A DNA stretch of 64,000 nt from Haemonchus contortus (Eukaryota > Nematoda > Chromadorea > Rhabditida > Trichostrongylidae), in the NCBI GenBank assembly GCA_000469685.2, contig LS997565.1:20605240-20669239 (forward strand). The letters are read 5' to 3'. Under the pieces are notes generated by a model that did no database searches, was not told the origin of the DNA, and was given only the letters and a program-made list of their open reading frames with translations. Below are positions 22,690 to 35,300 of the stretch, one piece after another. Position numbers and translations under genes: made by a program. Every line of letters begins with the position of its first letter. Within the stretch, counting starts at the first letter, position 1.

Positions 22690-25600
22690 CCTTCAAAGCA
22701 AATCCTATTAAAAATTGACAACACTCTGGTTGATGCATTTAAATTGGGCATTTTTCGTGAAAAATAGATTCGTGTCAGGTAGCGGTCATGCCATGCCAGG
22801 GAGCGCTTGATGAAAGGAGTCGTTTGATTGATGAATAGGTTGAAAATTGGGTTTTCTTCGTAGTAAATTTGGTTTTTGTCATCTGATTGAGTAGGTAAGG
22901 ACGGCGGTTTTGTCGATTCCTTTCATCATCGCAGGCTTGAAGAGGTAAACAGGCTGGAGCTACTGGCGAGTCAGACAAAGCTCTGTATGGCATCTTCTAG
23001 TGGTTTAAAAATTTTTTTGACAATTCCTTTCCAGCAATTGTCCCATCCTTTGTTGTCGACTAGCACTAGGGCGGAAATATGGAAACTAGCACATCAGAAG
23101 AAAAAACCCGAAAATCGAAAATCCGTCTGTGGAACCGATCGGGAACTGAAACGCCCTGGTTCGCCTCGCACACTAACCAAGAAAAATTGACGTAGATCTG
23201 AAATTTATCAAGGACTAATTGCCCTGTGAAACCCCTTATGGTAAAACTTTTACCATGGGAGTTGGTCCAACCTTACAGATGGGATGAGAATGAATAGTTC
23301 TGATTAGATGACAGATAAAGCGTTGGCAGAGAGGACGACTTTGGATTGGTTCGTTCATGGGATAAGCAGGGGATCAGCGGGGCATTTGAAAGTCAATAAA
23401 AAGTGTTTTGGCTAGGATTTATCTTTTGCTTACTTAATGGGAATTCAAGGCCTGAGGGCATTTGCTGGGAATTCGTTGAAAGCCTGACTGGCAAGCACAT
23501 AGAATTAATTTTGTCTGAGATCCGTAAGAACAGAACGACAAGAACCGATTACTCCCAGATTCCCTGGAACTCCTAGATTCGGGAAAATTCAATCGCTTCC
23601 TCAGTTCCGGACCTACTGGCTCTCTACAAACTGTTCTCCTACAAGGAAGTAACTACATAGAACTTTTCGGAAATTTTCGTACTTCTAATTAATAAAAGAT
23701 GATCTAATTGAAGAAAAAGGTAAATAACTAAGTAAACAAGTGGTAAACACTCGTTAGCAAAAGAGTGTTTTTGAAACCGAGTCGTGAGAATGCGGAGAAC
23801 CGATCATTGGCTGTCAACAAACTCTTCTAGCAACCCAACAACGAAAAGAATTCAGTTCTGGAAAGCCAGTGATTCAGTTTTCTGACAATGCCATCACCTT
23901 AAATTCCAAAATTATGGATGGCTGTGTCATTGACACCGTCACCTTCATCTCAGAATAAGCAGAGCCTCTCGAATCCACTGGGAGATTCTCGTGGGACGTA
24001 TTTTCCCAAGTTTTGTGCCAACCAAAAGTACAAGGCCGAATCTATTGTCCCAAGTACAACTATAGGACCACTTCATTTGTCTTTTTCTGTCGTACTGGAA
24101 ACTGTGCAGTTCCGCTTTGCAAAGGACACTTCATTAAGAGGTCCTCTAGTCTTTTAGGAGACAGAATCTTTTTATATACTCTTGATGAAGAAGAATTCGA
24201 GAGCATTTTCCTAAACCATCTTTCTCAAACCAGTTTTGGAAAACACCATAACAACCCACTTTACATTCTTAAAGATCTTGTTAGAAAAGCTCTCGAAGGA
24301 GCAGCCTATAGCCACATCGCCTCGTCTGATTGAGCGACAGTACTGGGTTGTTTCCTAGGTCTATTACGATCGCTTGGCGCTTCGAAAGTGTTGACTTCCT
24401 CCAATCGGAAGCCTTTCAAAAGTTATTAAACCAGAAAGCCATCATGATCGTGTAAGGGCAAGATTGGAACTATAGGAAACCCCATTTGAGGTTTGCCCTA
24501 AGCTGGCAAACGGAAATGGAGCACTCTTAAATATTTCTGTGAATCGTGGTTGCAACAATCAGGTCTACAATTTACCTACAATATTCAAAAGCTCTAAAAG
24601 CTATCCAACCACCTTGCAGTGAATTGTTATAGGCCCGAAGAGAGACAAGTAAGGGCATGATCCGCGGATTCGAAGCTCCCAGAATCATATCACTAGCTGA
24701 GAACAATTGGTCAGTTGGACGGGCAGGGCGATGGATGGATTCCCACAGATGGAGCTCTATACTGGTTGTAATGGCCATATGACTGGATTACTTGGAAGGT
24801 ATATAACTTAGGAAACAGGGTGTGAGTCAAATTCAAGGGGAATGCCAACTCTCCACGACAAGAAAAACTGATGGCCATCCGACCACTTGCCCACAACTTT
24901 TATTGCAATTCCATATTACAGAAGTACAATCATTATGTCACTTGCTCGGCGCTTTCAACTTTTAAGGAGACACTGACGAGTGCATATATGAGAGGTGGAC
25001 AGAAAATAATGAAATCCTTAATGAAAAATGTCCTTCTCTCCCATTTGGTGACTTTTGATTGACTTCCATTTCAACGACCTTTGCATACGCGTACAAAGCA
25101 AGCCTATTGATGAGTTATATTTTGAGAACCTCCGTTTTTCATGAACAAAGAAAGGTCATAACAAACTCTTTGGGGTGCGATTCCACCAACTCTGCACAAT
25201 GAAAAGAAATGCCCATATGGGAAGAAACCCTTCGTTCTTTCTACAAATCACATCAAAGCGGTGAGTCGTATGATGTAACGTAACCCACCTTTTTATTGAC
25301 GATAGCCGAATGAGCAAGCACAGAGCTTAATCCGCCTTCATTCAACCGAAAACCGTTGCTTGGCGAGGGTGCAAGGATCTGAAGAAGGCAGAGAGTAGCA
25401 AAGAGTATTATGTGATCAGCGCTGAATTAGACTCCAGCTAGGAATGTACTTGGTGTCTGATGACTTACTGAGGAGCCCTACAAATCGGCCATTCTGAATT
25501 CGGTTTCAGTTTTGGAGCGAAATAGTGATATCAATCGGGATCTGTGACGGTTTTGGAGTAAAATTGTGATATAATTTCTGTAGGGATCTGTCCAGGGTGG

Positions 25601-26460
25601 TGTGGAGGGTGGCAATACTTGGGAAAGTTCTGAACCTCCACAACTCGCTCAGCCCTTACTTAAGCCCCTTCTCCACATGCTGGATGTCTCTGCTAAAGCT
25701 TGCGGCTTCTTCGGTACTGTTCTCAGGAAGGCTCTCAATACTCCACTGGAATATCGGGAGTGCCTTGAGTGGGAGCCTGGAGGAGGAAGGGGAAACAGTG
25801 TGCTCATTTGGACTTGGGGCGCCTATGGGATGGGGAAAGCACGGAGCTTTTCGAAGATGTGAAAGACATGTCAAACTGAAAACCCATTAGCCGGTGAATT
25901 TTCAGAGTTGCCGAGTAATGAAAACTCCACCAGTTTGGCTATTAGAATGTTTGTTGGGTATATACCGGGAGATCCATCCAAGAACTTCCCGTGAACCGCT
26001 ACTGTGAAGGTACCTATTTCGAGAAAACGGCAAGTAGCACACGACTTAGCAACTCCCCTAATAGAAATGTATATCCAAGTGCAAAATAATTTCATTGGGA
26101 ATGAAATTACTTGACTTGGGAAATAGAGTTAGTCTTTTTAGAGCTTAAAGCAACTCTAGGGCAGTTCCACGAACCTGAACTGGTCGGATCTTATGGCGAT
26201 GTTCGGATTGATCTTTTGTGCTGAATTCGGGTAAGAATGGAGCGGTAAGGTCGAACTCGAACGACATATATCCTGTAAAAGTTAGTTGTCAATGACCAAA
26301 TAGGTGAAAAAGAACCAAAAGAATCAAGTACGAACGACGGTCGCTGACGTGAATGTTCAGAATTCTTGGCAGAGTAGTATAGGGAAGGATTCGTATAGTC
26401 AGACAAATTGACAATATGTCAAGCGCAGGCATTTCCCACGAATCAATTACATAAAATAAA
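22690..26460. other. Gene-poor stretch with one odd open frame
   Basis: The frame 24013-24333 (plus, 106 codons) has several cysteines at its start and an acidic D-E-E-E-F-E stretch later; it starts inside a longer open region and resembles no family I can name. The stretch 25597-25890 is GC-richer and open in three frames at once, which argues against coding. Otherwise nothing recognisable. Confidence 0.3.
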
Positions 26461-26579
26461 CTAAAGGTCGAAGAAATTGATGGAAAAAGAAGAGCAAATA
26501 GGTGAGAGAAGGATATGGTGGAATATGGCGATTGACCGAGGAATGGACTTTCGTGAGCGACAACAAGGGAGCAAATAGA

Positions 26580-26740
26580 CCAACCGATTATTGTCCTGGC
26601 TAATGCGAGGCAGGCTGAAGAGGTCGGGACGATAGCCCATTCCCTCGTCGACAATGAAACCGTCTCCACTGCGCTCAACTGCAGCATGGTAACAGCGGCG
26701 GCAGAGCCCGAGGGCCAGCCCAGCACAATTCCCACCCACC
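26580..26740 (-). other. Possible isolated exon (unrecognised)
   Basis: After an acceptor-like GTTAG, the minus strand reads V-V-L-L-V-G-G-N-C-A-G, then two cysteines and G-F-I-V-D-E-G-M-G-Y-R-P-D-L-F. This looks protein-like, but the plus strand is open here too and no clear donor follows. I could not connect it to another exon. Confidence 0.2.
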
Positions 26741-26759
26741 AACAACACGACACGCTAAC

Positions 26760-28690
26760 AACTACTCAGAGGGGAATTTCTAATGAAGAAGAATTGACTG
26801 CCTTCAGTAGACAACGATGGGAGTCGTTAATTAAATAGACCTCAAGCGAGGGAGCGCACTGCAAGCTCTCAGCAACAGTTTGCCCCATCACCGGAACCGC
26901 TAAGTTCGCCCAAGGTTTTTCCTGGAACCAAGCATGGAAGTGAGATTTGATTACCCCATACCCTCACAGAAAAGATGTACTAAAAGGCGAAGAAATATGA
27001 AGAGAAAACAGCTGGGAGGGAGAGTTTGGGCATAGGATGAGGTCAGATCATATTAGGAATTCATTCGTTTCAAAGTGTTAGGGGACAATTTAGAGACCGT
27101 CTAAGTAGGAGGTTCGAGGCAGTGAATCTTGAGCTCCAGAGTGGCCATCATGATAGAAGCAATCGAAAAAAAGCAAGAAACTCAGTAAATAAAGTTATTA
27201 AATCCGAAAAATCCGGAAAAGTGCAGAATCCTTTCTCGAAGAAAAAGCTGAGGCAGCCGAGCAGATGAACAAACCTCGGATAAGATTGCCTCTGAAATTC
27301 GAAACCAATTGAGTAAACATAATCTATGTACTAAGTACAACACGACGACGTAGTGGGGCTGTGTGAAGCAACACCGCATTAGAGAATTTCGAAGACTGGG
27401 GTTCAACCAAAAAAGGAAAGGAGCTGGAGTTGAGGAGGAAGAGAAGAGCTTCGGTTTCAGCCCTTCTCAGCAAGGATTATCCTGAGCCGTTGCCTCACTC
27501 TCTTTCTACTTGGGAAATAGCTATCCGCTGTATGTACTTTTAAGAGCATATAAACCGATATGGGCTTGAACTTGATGGGATATTCACGGAATAAAAACTG
27601 TGCTCCACTCAGGCTCTGAAAAGGGCGAAGTCCCCGCAGAAACTTCATCTTACGTGGATTGACTATTCTATAATCTTGACAGGGGATCAGACATGTCATA
27701 TCGCTTTGAGCTGAGAGTAGTAAGACAGTGAATTAGCTTACATTACAGCTATTTACAATGTTTCTATGGTTAGATTGAAAATCGAATGGGTGACAGATGA
27801 TTGAGAGCATCAAGCATGGCTTATAGGGAATGTATTTCCAAAGACCAGAGAGGAAAATTAAGAATAATATAAATTGGATTTCCATGGAGCTGTGAGTTCA
27901 TTAATCTCCTAGCCCCCTCCCCACGACATCATTCATTCTCCAGCAATCGAGCTTCACCTCTCAAGGACTCCGTGTTACCAATACCATAATTCAATTTGAA
28001 GGGGAATCATATGGAAATGGTGTAAATATTTTTATAACCAATGAAAAATCCGTAAAAGTTTTGCGTTCGGAATAGAAAAGTAAGCGAATCCGTAGTGAAT
28101 GGTCCCGAAAGTAATTTCCTACAAAAGGATTACGGTAAATATCAAGACATAGTCTGTCATTCAACAAATAGGCGTCATTCAAACGTTTTTGATGTCGGTT
28201 ATAGGCTCCTATGTGCACAGAGGGTGAATGAAGACCACAATTTCTGAATTGCCTTATCTCCACGGTGGGTCTTCCCTTCTTTGAGGTGGTGAGTGTCAAA
28301 TGAAAATGAGGGATTCACTCATGGGAGGAGCGTGGGCAGAATATTCTTTGCCGCCCACTCCTCTTTCCTACGAGAATTGCACTTATTTCCCGGAAGTTTC
28401 ACTTGGAGTAAATGAGCTTTTGATGGATAATCGTTCCGAGAAACAGAATAATGTTTGCGTGTATGTACTTACTAGAGAATACCAAAATAATCGGAGAGGA
28501 GTTCTTCCACGTAGGGATATCGGAGATGAACCAATTATTCGTTTTTCGAATTTTTTTCTATTACTCACTTGAACTTCATATAATACGTGCACACCAACAT
28601 TCGACAGAAAAGAAAACGAAGAACCGCTAAAAACACGAACGTCCTGAGAATTATCGCAGAAGTCACCAACTCTCGACTTCTCTATATTGG
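26760..28690. other. No gene recognised
   Basis: AT-rich spacer with scattered short open frames. The plus frame 28300-28572 (90 codons) is the longest but has no motif or exon border. Confidence 0.35.
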
Positions 28691-28699
28691 TGATTGGTA

Positions 28700-28795
28700 A
28701 AAGACGTTCTTGAACTCGCTACGGTAGACAAAGTGAGTCTCACAAAGTTGGCGAGTCTCACAAATACGGGTTCGAGTCCCGTCCAAGACTGAAGT
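28700..28795 (+). repeat. tRNA-like sequence with B box (pseudo-tRNA or SINE head)
   Basis: ACGGGTTCGAGTCCCGT (about 28768-28784) forms a perfect five-pair T stem with a tRNA T loop and a B box. No pairing 7-bp acceptor stem or D arm could be drawn, and upstream there is a direct repeat of GAGTCTCACAAA. It is not a functional tRNA; a tRNA-derived repeat is more likely. Confidence 0.35.
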
Positions 28796-29074
28796 TTTGT
28801 CCACAAATCGTCAACCTTGTGAAACTTTCGGAACGCGTACTGCGGTCATATAACAGCAGCTAACAAAACATCAAGTCAAGACAAAGTGAGTGTTAGAAAA
28901 GTTGGAAGGTGGAAAATGGCAATGGAGATGGTGACCAATCAACCACAAAAGAGCCATAAATGGGTAAGCTACAAAGTAGCTATAAGCAGCCCTCATTTCC
29001 CTATTGAACGTACGAGTTGTTGCGTAAATAGCTTCTGCTCGACTGCACTCTAACGCTTGAGAGAGTAGACTCAG

Positions 29075-29500
29075 TCAGTGACGGTGTGCCCTGACGGCGG
29101 GAGGGAGAGAGGGCAGACGATGGCTCGACCGACCGGTTGTTGCTGAATCAAGTGCCCTCCTGACACAGCCATTTGGAGGCGGAGGGATAGAAAAGTGGAG
29201 GCGTCGGGGATAAGGGGCTTGACGCCTATTTACAGTCCTGCGTAGCACACTTTTCACAGAGGAAACGTCATACTTCGGTTTTCTAACCCTACTTCTCGTC
29301 CCCATATTTACATACACCGATTTTGTACTTGCTGTTGTTTTTATTCCAGAGATAGGGAACATACAAGCTCGTCCAATTGAGTGACTAGAGTAGAATACAG
29401 TGGCAAAAAAGCAGAAATCGCACCTAATTCCCACGGATATTTGTGGACCAGGAGCTCGACCACGTAGGGCTTCCCAGAGCGCGTCACGTACACCCTTCAA
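29075..29500 (-). repeat. GC-rich open block, possible dispersed repeat
   Basis: A 141-codon minus frame is open here, rich in R, P and S, with no recognised domain. Composition differs sharply from the AT-rich flanks. I suspect a repeat-derived block and not a host gene, but this cannot be tested without a genome search. Confidence 0.3.
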
Positions 29501-32500
29501 CTGTACACAATAGCTATAGAGTTCATTAAATGAAAATCAACCCTCAGGGGGCCTAATAGATCTATCTACCCATACCGGGCAGCGCGTTTATCTTTCAATT
29601 GCACAGATCAGCGATCGAATGAGCAGGTAGTACGATTGATGCCAGACAGGGCCCATTCAGACAGACCAATTATGGGAACCTTCTTCAGAATAGGATTTCA
29701 GGCTCGGTTAACTTTCTTCTGACTTTGTCTTGGCGAAGTTGTGTTCTCTTCAAGGGGTATATTTCAGCTTGAGTAACTCTCAGAAGCATTCACTGTTGAG
29801 TCTTCTAAAATAGAAATCCATCTATGCATGTAGCAACTGGCGTTGCCATGATTTCCGCTCATCCGCTATGGAATCCTTCAATGACGTCCAGTGATTAGCC
29901 AGAATGGATAATCTTTCGTCGGCAGCACTTGCAAGCACCGACTAGAGCCGAGAGCTGTACGGGATATGCGATCAAAGGTGTAATGGAGAAGCCCTATTCA
30001 AGCAGAATCACATCATTCAGAAGAAAGGAGCTCTACATTCTCGGTGCTTTCATCGTTAGACTTATATGAAGAGAATTTTGGGTCGTTCCTGAAATTTTGT
30101 CACCTTCCCGTCTGATTCCCCAGAAAAAGGACGAGAACAGTGGGAAAAAGAACCGAAAGTGTTAGGTCGGGACAATCAATTTGTGCTTCAGAAACAGTGT
30201 GAACTATACAGTAAATACTCCCGTCATTGAGAGTAAGTCAAACACTTTTCACCACCGCCAGCTGCTGCATGTTCCTGTATGCATTCGATAATGAATTTCA
30301 TTTTGGGCACGGAAAAGGGCACTGGCCCATCAATCATCGAGTCATCTACCGGTCCAAGACGGTTTATAAATTTTTTTAATGGATTTGAATTGAAAATAAG
30401 ATGCAATGCTCAACCGGGAGGACTGAATGAAGTCAAGAAGTCAAGTTTTTTTCACACACCTTCTGGCTTCAGTTTGCTTGTAACTGATCCCTGTGTGTCT
30501 TATTTGGGATCGAAGGCTTTCCGGAACCGTAGAAGCTCAGTAAAAGTTTGATGGGTCACGCACTTTTGCATTCAGAGAACGTAGAAATCCAAAGAGCAGC
30601 ATCAGCGCTCATAAAGAGATCATGTTGGGCATAAACACTGGCGCCCTTAATTAACTACTGCTTCTTATGATTCGTAAAAAGTAGACGGCTAATCCGACAT
30701 CGTGGAAGTTACTCTGATGCAATGAGCAGAACCTTCCTCTGGAGCACTTGGTCCCCGGGTTCCTGAAGAGTTCATTATGGCAGCACTAGAGAATTCTCAT
30801 CTCCATAAATAACAACTGGACATGATTGACACTTTTCATAAAGTGTCGCTGGAGAAATCTGAATATGCTCAGATTGAGTCATTTAATTATGAGCCTACTT
30901 TTGCCCTTTTTAGAATCTCAATATCCAGACATTCGAGGGGGAATGCTGGAAATGGAAACAAGAGGTCTAAAGAACTGCATGCAAGTGACAGCTGAGGGTG
31001 TAGACAGCTTGTCTACTGAATCAGTTTTTCGGATTAAATCCCATGCCGGTCCAACCCTTCCCGATCCTCATGAGACTTTTTCATAAAACCTGCTACCAAG
31101 ATGATAAATAAGCTCTTATCAACTTACGTTTTGGCTTGCACCCTTTTTCAGAGTCTGAAAACCTGAAGGTTACCGCTAGTCATCCCTCATTCAACAAATA
31201 AACTTCAAAAAATGATTTCCTAGAACTAACGTTTCCAAATGGGCATGATAACCCCAAACATGATCTTAACTTGGAATATATCTCCGACGACTTTCGAGTT
31301 ACCTTACTGGGAAGAGGAGTTTTAACTTCCCAAAGCTGTGGTAATTACACACTTCCATCCTGGACCTGATAGAACTTTTCTTCCCATGTTCCAGCCCATG
31401 CAATCCCATAGAACGACAGTTCCTAACTTTCAAATAGACGAGGACCGAATCGAAATTTCGTAGTTCGTAGAGAACAACAAAACATACCCAGGAGGCATGT
31501 CTTGGGAAAACGAACAGACTAAAACCTCTGGAAAAGTCATCCTCGTTAACTGGATGGGATTTGAAGGGGCGTGGGAATCTCTACCCGAGCGACGTGCCGT
31601 GCTCGGCGAGCCTGACGCGGGTCTTGAAATTCAGTGGGCGATTGGAGTTGCAAAGTCAAGATTGTGTCAGAATGATTGCTACGGGGTTCCCTAGATCTGA
31701 CATTGGGAGATGGAGACACGTCCTCTGTGGAGATGACAATGCAGTCTGATTCTGCGAGGCCACTATCACAGATTTGCTCGATTGATTTGAGTGGGGGCGT
31801 TCAAGGGGATACGGGCATGAATTCCTCTGTCAACAGCACGACACATTCCTACAGAGTTGCTCGAGCACCTCTTTTTTCCAAAGCACGGATACATAAGAAC
31901 GAGCTTTCTGCCGATTTGCCAAGAAAAAAGGCCGTATTCAGAAAATCTCTCCTGGATGGCACGGACAGGCTAAGGTCAATATTCCAGTTTGATCAGCACT
32001 TCAGAAAAAACATTTCCAAAACAAAGGACACGACTAGCATAGGGAATCCTCGGGTTAGTCGTGGCACATTTCTGACCGATGTACCCTTTGGGCGTTTCCT
32101 TTGGGTAACGCTTTCTGATCCATGACTGGCTAGACTGCTTTCCTACAGCCACGTATTGTTCTCTACAACCGTGAACCCACTTGAAGTAATTGTTCCAAAT
32201 CTGTCGACAACATCTATTATGTGTTAAAAATATAAATACAGTATATTTTGAGGGTTAAACTCATCTAAACACAGGTGTGAAAACACTAGAAAAGCACACA
32301 AACACGGAATGTCTCAATCCATTCAAAGAAGTCAGACGGAAGTGTTGGCTTCGTAATTGCATGGCAGTGACAACTGCCTTGTTTGGGCGACGACGGGGGG
32401 TGGCTGTTGAAGAAATGGGTTAAAGTGTATGGAAATGTAAACAACGGTCGTGCAACACAATCAGTGCGGTGGGAGCCGAGGAGGAGGTGTAAGCCGTTGC

Positions 32501-33440
32501 GGATGTGCAAAAGATGATCTGGCTTTTAGGCTTGGGAACTTCCCGAATGGTTTTCCGTTGCCTAGGAACTACAGTGGGAAGCACTTCAACGGTGATCACA
32601 GTAAGTGCTTAGGGTAGAGATTCGTGACCATGTGTCTATGAGGTTACTTGTTCTGGGGCTTCGGTCTCATTTTGCTCTCAAAGTCGTCCTAGGAGCAAAG
32701 CCCAGCTTCGAAATAGCCACAGCTGAAGAAGCCCCGAGCTCAGAAGTGTTCAACAGGACTGTTGAAGACTTACAAGGGCCCCTAAGTGATGGATAACGCT
32801 TTCGAGACGGAACATTTCTGCGAAGGAAATTCTTGGAAGTATTCATATTGTTTCAGAGAGCTCTTAAAATGCCAAAGGGGGCAACGGAGAGGAACGATTA
32901 ATAGGTTTTTTGCTGATACAGGCGGATTGGTGAAAGCAGAAAATACTCAACGGAACAGTGCGAGAGGATTAGCAACCCGCGTCGATCATCTAAAGCGTCG
33001 ACGACTCGTTGACTGGCAGAGGTCCAGCAGCTCACAGAAAACAAATAATCGCAATAAGCAGCACTTGATATATTGATTGCATTGGCTTCGAATCCCGTAG
33101 TCTCGCTTACTATATCCCAGGTGGAATGAGTCCCAAGTGGGAGATTTCACGATTCCCACAAAGGCAACGTTTGTGCTGTGGCCACACGACTCCAATGCTT
33201 TTACGTTTTTCGAGAAACTGCCGGAGATTTTGCAACATTTTGATAAGCTTTTGTGTTCTTCCCTCTTCTATCGAGCCACTCCATTTCGTTTTTTCTCATA
33301 TTCCCTCTATTGTGTTCAAAATGCTTCAAAGTTTCGATTTTGCACATGCGATTGTTTTGCCAACGCTCCCAGGAGTTCTTTGAACTCTTCTAGGAAGGCT
33401 TATACCGGGATGATTCGGACATTAAACATAATAAGTCCTA
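29501..33440. other. Gene-poor stretch with one longer open frame
   Basis: The plus frame 31676-32125 (149 codons, S/T/K-rich) follows an acceptor-like TTCCCTAG and could be an exon or a decayed repeat; no family is recognised. Frame 30826-31086 (plus) is similar in quality. Nothing else stands out. Confidence 0.3.
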
Positions 33441-33870
33441 TTAGGTTGGAAGATAAATCTTGCAACACTTTGGGCGGGTTTTTGAGTTTCATGTTTCTTT
33501 ATTAAACAAAACATTCAATCTACAATGTAATCACCCCTAGTAACTAGGACAAAAGCCCATCTTTCGGGCAGGCTCTCGATCCTTCTCTTCAAGCCGGTGG
33601 CCGCGAAGAAAAAAAAATGGTCGATTTGTTCACGAGTCGACGACAATGATCAAATTTTTTGTCTTTTAGGTGGAGCTTCAGCGCTCTGGATAGGTGATGA
33701 CCAGAAGGCGCTACGCACAGCACAACTTACGAGTCGATCCAGTTCTAGAGTAGCAGTGGAAGCGAAAAGTCCAGAACAGTGCAAAAATGGCAAAGAAAAC
33801 GCGAAAATTGGCGTAAGGGAAATATGATGCTTCAAAAAGGAAGCAAAATTAGGGATAAACAAGGATGTTG
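33441..33870 (-). mobile_element. Mariner-like transposon remnant, 3' part
   Basis: The end TTAGGTTGGAAGATAAATCT at 33441 looks like a mariner terminal repeat. Reading minus from about 33720, frames give H-L-S-R-A-L-K-L-H-L-K-D-K-K-F-D, like the mariner block after the second catalytic D(D), then R-I-E-S-L-P-E-R-W near 33570-33540 and a stop. This is the usual C-terminal order of mariner transposases. It is out of frame in places and truncated upstream. Confidence 0.6.
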
Positions 33871-34190
33871 GGCATGCTGTTCATATGTACACAGCATACG
33901 CAATTCGGCTGCAATACGCTGCAAGGTTGGGTCGCGGTGCGGATGATGCCACTCGCTACAGCTTTTACAACACACAACAAACTCGTCTGCCTTAGGTGTA
34001 TACGCGTCCGGTCATGTCGGTGAGCCAGTTATGGGGCCCTTATTAAGCCTATCCTGACAAGCTTTTACCGACGGCGTCCCTTAGGCTACCCTTGTTGGGT
34101 CACAGGTGCGTTTTAGGGGAAGAGTAGCTACGACATGAGAAGCAGGCAATCTGGCTCTCTTGAACAAAAAACAATAGCTTTTTCTATCTA
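33871..34190. other. No gene recognised
   Basis: Spacer between the mariner-like and Tc1-like remnants, GC-moderate, without coding or repeat marks I can name. Confidence 0.3.
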
Positions 34191-34191
34191 A

Positions 34192-35300
34192 AGTACACTG
34201 GTGTTGCAAAAACTTAGGGACGAAAGCAACTTTCGATCACTGTACCTCTGCCAGACGACAGAGGCTCGATGAAATTTATACCTCACCAATTAGAGGATCA
34301 TTACGGTATTGCACAGGAAGAACTGGCAGAAATTCGAAATAGGACGAGCAATAATAGCATTTTTATTGAAAGGTACCTATTACACATAGTTCCTCACAAC
34401 TTATCCTAGTACTTCAAAAAAAGTGACACGGTTCCTAATAGGGATGTGTTATCACCACGGACAGCAGTAAATGCTATGCAACGCGATCCCATTCTCTCCC
34501 AAGGGTGGAAATGTGTTTTGGGATAGAGCATTCCACTCCTCTATTGGCGCAATAGACGACAACTGCTGGATGGGCAGAGGTGCATTTGGACGTGCTGCCC
34601 TTACCCCTATCCAGTGCGTCCTATACGGTGCTCGATGGGATTCAGGGCGGGGGAACGGGCAGGCCACTCCATTCGCTGGATAACCTCTTGTGTCAAGAGC
34701 TCTTCCACCCGAGCTGTTCGGTGCGGCCGAGCACTGTATCCATAAAAATAAATTCAGGGCTCTTTGCAGTCCTGAGAAGATACAAATCAGGGAGGGGTTC
34801 CTTCTCACAGTAACGCCGACTGTTAAGGTTCAGGCGATCAAGTTCCACAATGTTTTTGAGAGACGTGCGTGTCCCCACCTCTGGCCATGAGGTTGCGTCC
34901 AGTATCACTACTCAGACTGAATCTGCTCCCATCCGAAAAAAGCAATTGGCCTGATCTCTCATCAGTCCGTTCGCTATGCTCCTGGCACCACCCTAAGCAG
35001 GTCTCGCCGATTCGCGAGGGTCAGAAGGAACACAACGTAGTGGGAGTCGGGCGAAGAGACGGCAACAGTGCAGTCGTTGTGCCCTGTAGTACGTGGGATG
35101 GCTTTCTTTGAAATCCTGTTAAACGACATTGCATTCAAAGGTGCCTACTGACGTGGATCTCTTCTTGCCTGCTGTACAATATGAAGGTCACACCTTAGTG
35201 TAGTTGTTCTTGATCGATCACCTCCTCCCTTCTTGCAGCGGTATCAGAGGTTTGGAATGCTCTCCGTGCACGTGAAACAACGTTGTTAGCGATACCAGGT
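34192..35300 (-). mobile_element. Tc1-like transposon remnant with one terminal repeat
   Basis: The left end ACACTGGTGTTGCAAAAACT (about 34196) is a Tc1-type terminal repeat. On the minus strand the transposase is readable across frames: L-F-S-D-G-S-R-F-S-L near 34950-34920 (first catalytic D), F-I-F-M-D near 34750 (second D region), then A-R-P-H-R-T-A-R-V near 34720 and M-E-W-P-A-R-S-P-A-L-N-P-I-E-H near 34680-34630. The order and the 'P-A-R-S-P-D-L-N-P-I-E' block are diagnostic of Tc1-like DDE transposases; the usual D in that block is A here. Many stops and shifts make it inactive. A matching right terminal repeat was not found. Confidence 0.8.

Noticed and set aside
26289..26753. 154-codon minus frame
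   Set aside because: Three frames on two strands are open in the same GC-rich patch; no exon structure or family.
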